A DNA stretch of 64,000 nt. Source: Siphonodentalium dalli (Eukaryota; Mollusca; Scaphopoda; Gadilida; Siphonodentaliidae). Position 1 is the first letter of the stretch. The number at the start of each line of letters is the position of its first letter. Position numbers and translations under genes: made by a program. The stretch covers positions 68,017,127 to 68,081,126 of the forward strand of contig CP136061.1 of NCBI GenBank assembly GCA_032622095.1, written 5' to 3'. Positions 13,101 to 25,100 of the stretch are shown here, in pieces. The notes under the pieces are model-generated. The model saw nothing but the letters and a program-made list of their open reading frames with translations. It searched no databases and was not told the DNA's origin.

Positions 13101-16100
13101 AGCAAGTCTGCAAATAGTGTGTCTGTCAGGGTGAATTTAGTGATGCTATCCTGCACAGCGGGCTAGCCTCTCCAAGTTCACCATCTAGGGACCTCATTCT
13201 TCTTAGGCCTCATCTTCTGGGAAGTATCTATAGTCTAAAATTAACATTGTTTTTAGTTACTTTTTCCCTTCTGGGAAGTTTCTATATCCCCTAATGTGCA
13301 GAAGATATAAAATGTATAACCGAGGCTAATAATGGGTGAACATCACCAACTTCAACTGGGGACCTTCAATCTGATCCTAGGTCTCCCATAGCAGTTGAGG
13401 CCTCACAGCACTGAGGTCCCCAGTGGGTGAATTTGGTGATGCTAGCCCACAATGCAGGATAGCGTCACTAAATTCACCCTCTGGGGGACCTCATTCTGCA
13501 AATGACAGACACACTATTTGCAGGCTTGCTGACAAGATCTATCGATCCCATTTCCAGGCTTTTCAAGGCGAAATTTGGTCCGTTTCCATGACAACAGCTG
13601 AATAAACCACAACAATTACCCAACACAGAAGTCCTGATTAAAAGTGCATGTCATAGAAAACAAATTTCAAAAAGTTATATTGTGTCGCAAAGGTTATAGG
13701 TCTTCATTTCTTTCCAATTACGGCATTTTTTAAAATTTTTAAATATCGTTTCCATGGTAACAGGTATTTCTCTGAGTATTGGGCCTTTTCGGTAGTTTTA
13801 TCCAAATTAATTTGAAGTACACGTATGATGCCATCATAATAATGCATACATTATTACTATAACCAATGTAGTATCCAATAAATGTTCCAATTCCAAAATT
13901 ATCGCAATTTTTGCAAAAATCACCATTTTCACCCCAAAATGGCAATAAAGACCCACATAACCTATATGTTCACCCTATTTAATACTGGAATAATTGGAAC
14001 ATAGTTATAGTGGACAGATCATCAATAAATGATCTTCAACGTCTGTTCCTGTCCTAGAATGGGTTTAAATTAGTTTTTGCCATTTGCAGAAATGGTTTTA
14101 TATCAAACTGTGTCTACATTGTTTAGATTCCGTTTCCATGGCAATGGCACCACTTTTACATTTTGTACAGCAGGGCAGACCATGAAGCCTACATTTTCTA
14201 CTTTCATATGATATATAATTTTTCCGTGTGTAAAAAACAAAAATTTAACTCGAAAAATAAGCCCCGTTGGGACCAAGACCGCTCATCTATTTATAATAAT
14301 AGTAGTGAACATCCATACCAAATTTCATTGAGACTCCAGCACAACTGTTGAAGTTATGACAGACATCAGACGGACCAAAAAGCCAATATTTCCAGATAAA
14401 CAAAGATGAATAACACTAGCATGGACTGACGCACGGACTAACGGCAGAAACACAGACAGACGGATGGACGGACAGGTGCAAAACAGTATACCCCCCTTTT
14501 TTTTTTTTTAAAGGGGGTATACTGATATGACTATTTACACATCATAGAACATACAGTGTTTACAATAAACTATGAAGGGTAAACATAACAAACATCATGC
14601 AGCTACGTCTCCCACCCAGTTAAAATGAAGATATATAATATTTATAAATAATATTACTTTTTCCTTAAGGGAAGCCCGAAACTGAACTATATGGATTACG
14701 TCTCCGGCCTTGTGTCAATCAGGAGGGTTAAAATTTTATTGCTGTGCCGACCCCACTCACACCCGTGTCCAGATTAGTCTCGCATGAATACACCCGCATT
14801 CTATCTATTGTCTAGTCAGTTTTTTATTTCCGACTTAATCATGAGATTTGCGAGTCGCGGGGTTGGGAATGGCACCACCATGGGAGGGATCTATGATAGT
14901 TCAGTTTCGGGCTTCCCTTAACTCGTTTAGGACGGGAAACGGATATATCCGTTTCCCAAAACATTACCTACAGGACGGGAAACGGATATATCCGTTTCCC
15001 ACTTCATGCACTTGTTATCATCGCATGAATCTTTTATAATTAAATGTTTTGAGCATAGTAGCATGTATTCAATATAGGCCGATCACTCAGTGAGGGGTCC
15101 AGGAAGATGTAACCTAATTTTGGCGTCACGTGGGGGTCGCGTGACGTGATTCGTGACGTCATTGTTCCAAAATGTCGTGCCCAATAGCCTAAGCCGTAGA
15201 CGCGTAGACAAGTTTTCGGTTGGTAATCACCATGGCAGGTGAATCTTGACTCCTTCAGCGGAAGGAAATAGAAGCGGGAGCAATTTAAGTATATTCCTGG
15301 ATCATATTTTTTGGAAATTAATTACATTTGATTCAAAATGTCGCATGCAGACATCTCGTATACGAAATTACAGCCCCCAAACGCATAATTTTCCGAAAAA
15401 ACGGTTGCCATGTCAACCGGTCGCAAGTTGGTGGTACATGTATCTACCCAAAAATTTTGGAAGATTTATAGACCACGGATGATCACCCATATATTATGAG
15501 TTGTCACGTGGAGAATTATGTCATGACAAATAGTCTGGCCAGCATTAAATTAACGCATACATTGCTATAAAATGATATAAAAGTAAGCATTTTAACGTTA
15601 GAAAACGGGGGTTTGGTGGCCATTTTGAATGGCGCCCTCTGTCGGTGATGGGTGATTTTCGAGAAAGGTTAGTTCTAGATGTTGGCAAAATATTCCTGGA
15701 TCATTTAACTTGGAAACCATTTATATTTGATTCAAAATATCGCAAACATATCGTCATATAGAGAAATTACAGCCCCCAAAATCATAGATTTCCGAAAATA
15801 TGTTGCTATGGCAACCGGTCGCAATTTGGTGGTATCTACCCAAAATTCCTAGAAGATTTATAGACTACAGATGCACACCCATATATTATGAGTTGTCACG
15901 CGGAGAATTCTGCCATGGCAAATGGTCTGACCCAACATTGAATAAACGCATAAATTGCTATAAAATTATATAAAAGTAAGCATTTCTGTAAACAATCTCG
16001 TCTGTGAGTAATGTTTTCTCAAAAGAATCACGTCCCAAACGAGTTAAGGAAAAAGTAATATTATTTATAAATATTATATTTTTCCGCCAAGGAGAAGCCC

Positions 16101-19100
16101 TCAACTGAACTATATGGATTAGAATGCAAGCCCAGGCTGAGGCACGAGCAATAAAGTTAATTAATATCCAAATTCGATGGGAATGTACTCTTCCGAAACA
16201 GGATTCATGTAAATGTGATTTAGTCATGAATCAGATATGATTATGTTACGTGAAAGAGCTCCCAATTCAGATTACGACATTGCTCAAATGTGTACCGCCC
16301 CCCCCCCCTTGTTTTTGGAATAAACATCCCAGGTAGTGCCATATAATTCATGCTAGCGAGACAACCGAGCAAGTATAACTTTGCTGCATCCTATTCTCTT
16401 TGTTATCTTCTTCGCTATCTCGACAGTTCACATTATGAACTGATGTCACATGCAGCCATTGTGTATGCCATAAGATATCAGAATGCTTATGATACACCAG
16501 GGAGCAAATTAACTGGAATCGCATCGCGATTTGCCACTGAAATGTGGATACCGGTAATAGCGAGGAATTTTTTTTTATACATGTATGATGTTATAAAAAT
16601 GCTATCTAATCATGTCAATGTGAGATTATTTGCTAATCAGATATCGAAAGTAAATTGCTCCCTGTGATACACAAACCAGAAATGATATGCTGCAGATATC
16701 ATAGCGAGGTATGAGGTTTCATTATATCATGCCACACATCTGTACTCCAGCCTCGTATAAGGTAGAGAGCAGGGAACGCCATCATGATCCAAGGTATCAT
16801 TGCATACCAGTATATATGGGATTAGAGAACACCACTGAGGACTTGATGAACAAGCATAGAAGCATCAGTAATCTATGATGGTGCACATAACGAGTGTCGG
16901 GTACATTTCGAAATGATCAAATGTAGCAGAATGATCAAAATTGCAAAATGACCGATGAAGGAGTGGCCTGGAGGTATCCCGAAGGTATTACGATTCCAGG
17001 AGATTGGACCCCATCGTGTGGAGATGTGGGCCACTGCACCGTGGGGAAGAGATAGAAGGCTGGTTGGTGCAGCTCTTGGAGGCACGCAACAAGTCTTCCC
17101 CACCCAGATCATTCAGCCTTTCTTTCCTACCGGTGAAGGAGTGGCCTGGAGGTATCCCTAAGGTATTACGATTCCAGGGGATTGGACCCCATCTTGTGGA
17201 GATGTGGGCCACTGCACCATGGGGAAGAGTTAGAAGGTTGGTTGGTGCAGCACTTGGAGGCACGCAACAACAAGTCTTCCCCACCCAGAACATTCAGCCT
17301 ACCGGTGGAGGAGTGGCCTAGAGGTATCCCGAAGGTGTACGATTCCAGGGGAGTGGCTGGACCCCATCTGTGGAGATGTGGGCCACTGCACCGTGGGGAA
17401 GAGGCAGAAGGCTGGAGCAGCTCTTGGAGGCACGCAACAACTCTTCACTTCCCCACCCAGAACATCCTCCAAAGGCTACAGTGCTGGATCTTTCCTGACT
17501 GAGATAAATACTTGTACTTATCGCAAATTGTTGAATTAAATGAAGCAATATAAGATATCAACCTGTATCCTCATCCTGTACAAAATCACTTACCAGCGGA
17601 ACATCAGAATCCTCGTCCGACAGTGTGCCTGGTGACCCACTGTCGACCCGCGATTCTTGCTCATCGTCGTCAAACCTGCCGACGCCACGCGATGCAGAGA
17701 AGCATGTCAAGATCGACGCCAGCCAACAGAATTGGCTGCATCAGGTTGGGATACCAGACTGTGGAAGAGGCCTACTCTGAAATGGTTCGACGCAAGACAA
17801 ATGCTCTTGCATTTGGGATAAGTAGCTATGTCCTGTCCAAGGTCACCCCCTCAAATTCTGGGGCATCAGCAAGCTGCGCCCCCAAGGCCAGAGGGAATAA
17901 GTTCTGAGGAGCCACTTGATCAGAGGAAGCCCCTTCCATGGAATCCCCCAAATGCAGGTGGTCCTGACCAAACTGGAATAAATGTCGATGACATACCACT
18001 ATGATCACATGACGGCGGAGGAGCAGGCCCGGATGTATCCCGAAGGTATTACGATTCCAGGGGATCGACTGGACCCCATCTTGTAATGATGTGGGCCACT
18101 GCACCATGGGGAAGAGTCAGAAGGCCATTTGGCTGGTGCGCTATGTCTATGAGAGCAAGAGCGTCACGTGACAACGAGTCTTCCCCACCCAGAACAGCCG
18201 CAAAAGGCTACTCCCAGGTGCCCAATAATTGTGGTGGCCTATAAACAGATCTTCGTGGCAGGAATCCAGGCCGAAATCAAAATACTGATGGAAATTTCAC
18301 TCTATGTGGAATAATAGTATATCGATGTGAATTTTTTCGAAATTTAATAATCGTATTGCCACTACCATTAGGCACCTGAGAGAAAGGTGCCGGAGCAATC
18401 GCCCGTGAAGATTGGTTTCCCGAATCAACCACTTGCAGCACCCGCCTACCATTGATTCACACTGCCGTAGCAGGACCTGGGGGGCCAGAACTGGTCCTGC
18501 CCGAGGTAAAGACTGGTACGGTTGCTCAAAGTAGGTAATCATTGACTAATATGCCCTTACCCAACTATAACAAGTAATACACCCGTGAATGAGCAACCTG
18601 CACGGTGTGTGGCCATCAAATTCGAATCATGTTCGACTGCAAGACATGCTGTTAGTTATAACAAAGCAAGGTTAATATACATAACACAATACAATCTAGG
18701 ATATTGAGTATAAAGTAAGGTTAATATAAAATCACGTTATACCCCTGGCCACGTGATCTTACCTGCTATGACAGGTAAGATACTGTCTTTTCTCGTATAT
18801 GAGGACGATGAGTTCCGAATGCACATAGGCAAGAACTAGGCGGTTTCCGTTAGGAAAGTGCGCTTACAGCGGACGTGAAGATACGAATGCCTTCATTTTC
18901 GTCATGAATGTATCGAATCGTTTTGTCACATAATCAGTGGATATGTGACAATAGACGAAGAGCCATGTCTTGGCCGGTTTCGGAAATATATTGGCAGTAG
19001 ATGTGCGCAATATAAACGCTGCGCATGTAAGCTCGCTTTAGACATGTAACAATACAAATGCAGTCCTTTCTGATATTCTGCGCAATATAAATGTGTTGCA

Positions 19101-22100
19101 TGTAACTGCGCATCATACACGAGTGAAAGCTATTTGGCAGAATATCGTTTTGATATATGTGGAAATAGAAGTTAGTGAGCCAATTTTCACTTCATCGCAG
19201 TTGGTGAACAATAGTTCGTAGTAACCCAAACTGTACATACATGGATGTAAAGAATGCAACACAATATTTAGATCGTCAGACAACACATCAATTTGAAGTG
19301 TGGTTATATATGTGATAACGAATACCATCCCCCTGTTACGGAGTGTTATACTATTGTACTGATGATACAATGAGTTATATGATATTTAATCGCGATAGAC
19401 AAGGCAGAATTTTCTAAATACCTTGAAGTTGATGTAATGTGTTATTACATTTGCCATGTGTCTAACAAGACCACGCGCTCATACATACTGGCGGGCGTAG
19501 ATTCGCAGGTATTGATCGTTAAAACAATGTTACAGATCGCTCAGTCGAAAGAAATGTGAATTGTCATTGGATAGTGATAACAAGTACTATCTTTCGTATT
19601 TATTCATGTAAATTATTACAAAGGAGGATATGGCTGACCTGTGCAACTTTCTGCGAATTAACAGAGCAGTGCCATGTATGATTTGGCAGTATACATTAGG
19701 ATACAAAGCAACGGAACTTACGAAATAACCGAAGCGAGTCAACGGAAACTTATGTAAAGTGAAACACGTGTAGCACGAAATTAGGAGATAGCGCATACCG
19801 TACTACATTGCGTCCTCAATTGTAAGTCATGATAGTCATCACGCCGTATGTGTGGCACAATATGCACTATGTGGTTTTGCCACAAGTAAGCTATGTGCTT
19901 CTTTAGTCATTGTCAAGATGTCCATCTTAATTCCAATTGTTGGAAGATAAAGCCGTCTTGAGGAAAACAGAAAACACGGAAACAAATTACGGATACAGTG
20001 AAACAAAAAAAGTTCCCGTTTCGGATGTGAGAAATATTAATTAACTATCGGGTACAATAAATTGCAAGTTTGTAATATCAACAATAAATATTGAGTCGAT
20101 AAACTCGCAACACAGAAAGATACAACCTTGAGAAAATAGAAACGATCCTGTCCTGGCGAGGAGGAATAAAAACTGACTAGACAATAGATAGAATGCGGGT
20201 GTATTCATGCGAGACTAATCTGGACACGGGTGTGAGTGGGGTCGGCACAGCAATAAAATTTTAACCCTCCTGATTGACACAAGGCCGGAGACGTAATCCA
20301 TATAGTTCAGTTGAGGGCTTCTCCTTGGCGGAAAAATTGAAATGGTCTGTTATTCATCTAAATGGATTTTTAGGAAATATAAGCAGATGACAAACAGACG
20401 AAGATATACAGTAATATAAATGCAGAATGATACATAATCGTTGATGGGAAATGTTGAGATAATAAGTTAAACAGCCTATGGGCATTTGTTTAACTTACTA
20501 TCTGAACATTTCCTAAGGGTACTACTCTTCAATGAGCAATTAGTAAAGAAATGGTTAAAGTGATGTGAAACACTCCGATAGGGTGATCAAATAGAAATCG
20601 AGAATTATCTTGCTCAAAGTAGTTATTTTTTATGAGTATTTATCCAAATTGACAACGCACACCGTTATTCATATTTAATTAAATGCAATGACTCTCGATG
20701 GAAAAATCATTTGCGTTAGTTTATCACTGATAGTTGCGTCCCGAATCAATATGTAAATATTTACAAATGAGGGGAGTTAACACAATGTTTTCTATGGTAT
20801 GGTCCATTTCATTGAGATTTTCGACGATGTTAGTAGAATGCTACATTTCCCCAGTTGGCATAGCGCTTGAGTACTAATTAATCAGTTTCACGCACCCGAA
20901 CAATTAAGTCCATAATATGTCTTTAAGCGACTCACAACATCATTGATCATAAGATACGTTTAATATGACCATACGCTAGCGTAACTAATGAACCGCAGCT
21001 AAATCACACACAGAAGGGTATATTATGTGGCTTTTTTAAATGTTATAAAAATAAGTTAATTGATATGTATTCACTTGGGCCTTGCTTCGTTGGGTGATTA
21101 TTATTATAATTACACCCCAGACACAAGGGCTCATCAAAAGAGGGGGCCCAAATAGCAATTTAGTGTATAAATTAGGTCAATCATATATCCGGGTATATGA
21201 GAAATCCGAGATTCACAACTAGAAATGAGGGTTGAAATTCACATGGACACGAATCCAGTAGACCGTATTATCAATACCTCATGTATTGAAGCATGTCTGC
21301 GTAAACTTATATATAGGTCTAGTCAAGTGAGGCAAAATCAGTTGTCCGGATACGATATGGCAATTGCAGCCTTGTTTGGATTCCGGCCCGCCAAGACAAT
21401 TGACATCATAACTGCAGGTTTTCTGCTAACAAACGTAGGAAATTGATCTAATATGAAAAAAATTATTGATAATAACTGTTTACAAATAAATACTTCAATT
21501 GTTCATAATTCTGATAGTAATTCCCCTTATTTTGGAATACCAGTAATCGATAGAGACAGTAAAACAATTTTCCGATTACGACATTAATGCTTTACGCCCA
21601 ACAATCTACTGTGGGACAAAAGTGGTTGCATAAACTCAAAACAACAGTGTCGTATTAAATAATAATTGGTGATGTCACAAAATCAGTCTATATATGACCA
21701 AAGCATCCGGCTTCGGTTGTTATTACATATAAGAGAATGAATATTCTTTACCTGTAAGAGGAGTTGTTGGCCATCATCATATTCATGGTTTCCTGTCAGA
21801 TTTTTGAATGTCGGATCAATGACGAATTGGATACTGAACTGGCCACCACCATCGCCATTGTACCCATCCATCTGGAAGGTTACTGTCAGACAGGTCGAGC
21901 ACTCACTGCCAGATTGTCGTTTACGTCGTTTAGGTCCTATAAGTCCTTTAGTTTGTTGTTTAGGTTGCTTGTCTTGACCCCTGTGTAGACAATATTTATG
22001 TCCCAGAATGTAATCATTACAATAAATAGACAATAGTTCTGAGTAGCGTAGGGTTTTTCTCCTCGAGTGAGATGTGGTCGATTATTTTACGGGCACCTGC

Positions 22101-25100
22101 AGAGTGAAAATAATCCTTGCGTCTCAAGAGAGGATAAAACTGTACTCTACTCAGAACACTTAACTGTTGTATTTATTATATTTTCTATACCAGACTATTT
22201 GGACCCAGACAATAATAAAACACATGGGTTAGACCTAACGCGTTTTTAATTCTACAACACCAACTACATTTTCTGTTAAATCAACCCACAAGGATACCGA
22301 TTGACGCAAAATTATGACATCATGGTGTGTACTGCTGAGAGTAGGATAAAATCTTGAGAGTGAAATAACAGGTTCGGTCCTATGGGAGTTGTTCCCTTAG
22401 GAAATATTCAGATAATAGACTATTCCAATGTATACTTTTATCACTGAAAGGGAGAATACATTTAATATAGAAAAGGTTAAAGCAAGTAAAATGGAACAAC
22501 ATCATTTAAATTTTCGTTGAAAGCCCTTGTGATATTGAACAGTGATCCATATCAAATTTCATTGAAAGCCCTTGTGATGTTGAACAGTGATCCACACAAA
22601 ATTTCATTGAAAGCCCTTGCAATGAGGAACAGTGATCCATAACAAATATTTCATTGAAACATTGAAAGCCCTTGAGATGTTGAACAGTGATCCATACCAA
22701 ATTTCATTGAATGCCCTTGTGATGTTGAACATTGATCCACACAAAATTTCATTGAAAGCCCTTGAGATGTTGAACAGTGATCCATACCAAATTTCATTGA
22801 AACATTGAAAGCCTTGAGATGTTGAACGGTGATCCATACCAATTTTCATTGAAAGCCTGTGCGATGTTGAACAGTGATCCATAACAAATTTCATTGAAAG
22901 CCCTTGAGATGCTGAACAGTGATCCATAACAATTTTCATTGAAAGCCTGTGCGATGTTGAACAGTGATCCATAACAAAGTTCATTGAAACATTGAAAGGC
23001 CTTGAGATGTTGAACAGTGATCCACACCAAATTTCCATTGAAAGCCCATGCGATGTTGAACAGTGATCCATAACAAATTTCATTGAAAGCCCTTGATATT
23101 TTGAACAGTGATCCATACGAAATTTGATTGAAACATTGAAAGCCCTTGAGATTTTGAACAGTGGTCCACTCAAAGTTTTCATTGAAAGCCCTTGCATTAA
23201 TGTTGAAAAGTGATACAAATTTCAAATCCAAATTTCATTGAAAGCCCTTGATATATGTTGAACAGTGATTCATACCAAATTTCATTGAAACATTGAAAGC
23301 CCTTGTGATGTTGAACAGTGATCCATACCAATTTTCATTGAAAGCCTGTGTGATATTGAACAGTGATCCATAACAAATTTCATTGAAAGCCCTTGATATG
23401 TTGAACAGTGATCCATACCAAATTTCATTGAAACATTGAAAGCCCTTGAGATGTTGAACAGTGATCCATAACAATTTTCATTGAAAGCCTGTGCGATGTT
23501 GAAAGGGTGATCCATAACAAATTTCATTGAAACATTGAAAGCCCTTGATATGTTGAACAGTGATCCATACCAAATTTCATTGAAACATTGAAAGCCATTG
23601 AGATGTTGAACTGTGATCCATACCAATTTTCATTGAAAGCCCTTGCGATGTTGAACAGTGATCCATACAAAATTTAATTGAAAGCCCTTGCGATGTTGAT
23701 CAGTAATCCATACCAAATTTCATTGAAACATTAAAAGCCCTTGTGATGTTGAACAGTGATCCATACAAAATTTCATTGAAATCCCTTGAGATGTTGAACA
23801 GTGATCCATATGATATTTCATTGAAAGCCCTTGCACTGTTGAACAGTGATCCAAACGAAATTTCATTGAAAGCCCTTGCGATGTTGAACAGTGAGCCAAA
23901 CCAAATTTCATTGACAGCCCTTAAGATGTTGAACAGTGATCCATACCAAATTTCATTCAAACATTGAAAGCCCTTGAGATTTTGAACAGTAATCCACACC
24001 AAGTTTTCATTGAAAGCCCTTGCGATGTTGAACAGTGATCCATACCAAATTTCATTGAAAGCCAATAATGTAACCCATGGCTGAGATATCAAGCCTTGAA
24101 ATAGTGTGTATGTCATTTGCAGAATGAGGTCCCCAGAGGGTGAATTTAGTAACACTACACCGCACAGTGGGCTAGCATCACTAAATTCATCCTCTGGGAA
24201 CCCCATTCTGCTCAACCCTTATGTTCGGGGAAGTATCTATAAGCTCAAATTAACATAGTTTTTAGTTACTTTTTCCCTTCAGTTTCTATATCCCCTAATA
24301 TGCAGATGATAAAATGCATAACATCAACTGAGGAACTTAATCTCTTGTAATAGTTGAGGCCTCAATAGAATGAGGTTCCCAGAGGGTGAATTTGGTGATG
24401 CTAGCTCACTGTGCAGGGAAGCATCACTATATTCACCCTCTGGGGTCTTCATTCTGCAAATGACCGACACACTATTTCAAGGCTTGTGAGATATCTGCTC
24501 AGACGGTCGGAAAAACCATCATATCCAGACAAAGAAAGAGCACAACAGATCATAAAACACGAATGTCATTGAGCACTGTTTTGAAAGAATTCTCGATGTT
24601 GAACCGCCAAATTTCAATCAGATCTGATAAGCCATGAAATATCTGTGCAAAGAGAAAGAAAACCACTATTTCCAGATAAATAAAGACAATAACTTTAAAA
24701 TGGTAGGATGGAAATGTGCAAGGCCTCTGCAGGAAGTTCACCTACACAGTCTCAATGAAGAGACAGGGAAAAGGACAATACCAAGGGTGGTGTATTCATA
24801 GCATGTAGGCAAGGAATACAGATGTGCAGAGCGTATGAGCTGGAAACTGATTGTGAAATAATTTGGGCAAAAGTGAAGCTGATGAAAAGCAGAGACCTCT
24901 ACATTGGCTCTTACTACAGACCACATGAAGATGATGAGTATAGCCTGGATAAGCTAGAGAGTTCCCTTCAGACACTTGGTGACAAAATCAACCGCCAACG
25001 TTTGATTTTAGCTGGAGATTTCAATCTGCCAGGATGGAATTGGAAATTAATTAAGACAATATATTGGACCCAACAAAATGCAACTACCCAAAACTCCACT

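Larger units (their letters stand above)
14630..16070. mobile_element. Element Q with aatattactttttccttaa ends
   Basis: Left end around 14648-14668 (attactttttccTTAA) and right end around 16036-16058 (TTAAggaaaaagtaat) are inverted, continuing inward as ctcgttt on the left and aaacgag on the right once the inserted MITE at 14665-14921 is set aside. Inside, a ~300 bp block at 15290-15597 is repeated at 15690-15985 (both hold gaaattacagcccccaaa and atatattatgagttgtcacg). No transposase recognised. Confidence 0.65.
16071..20338. mobile_element. Element P, 4.3 kb with ~43 bp inverted ends
   Basis: Left end tttttccgccaaggagaag at about 16069 and its inverse cttctccttggcggaaaaa at 20317-20336, both continuing through ccctcaactgaactatatgg. 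It lies inside a family C MITE: 14600-14640 resembles the first part (tctcccacccagtt) and 20340-20560 the rest (ggtctgttattcatc). The interior contains a 172-178 bp tandem repeat (16955-18200) and open frames such as 16350-16667 without recognisable domains. Confidence 0.65.

Noticed and set aside
16350-16667. 105-codon plus-strand frame as a transposase for element P
   Set aside because: No DDE-type motif, zinc finger or other family signature could be seen; chance frame remains the simplest reading.
22604-23218. 204-codon minus-strand open frame
   Set aside because: It is a read-through of the 45 bp minisatellite and overlaps another long frame in a second register. No splice or start context and no domain.
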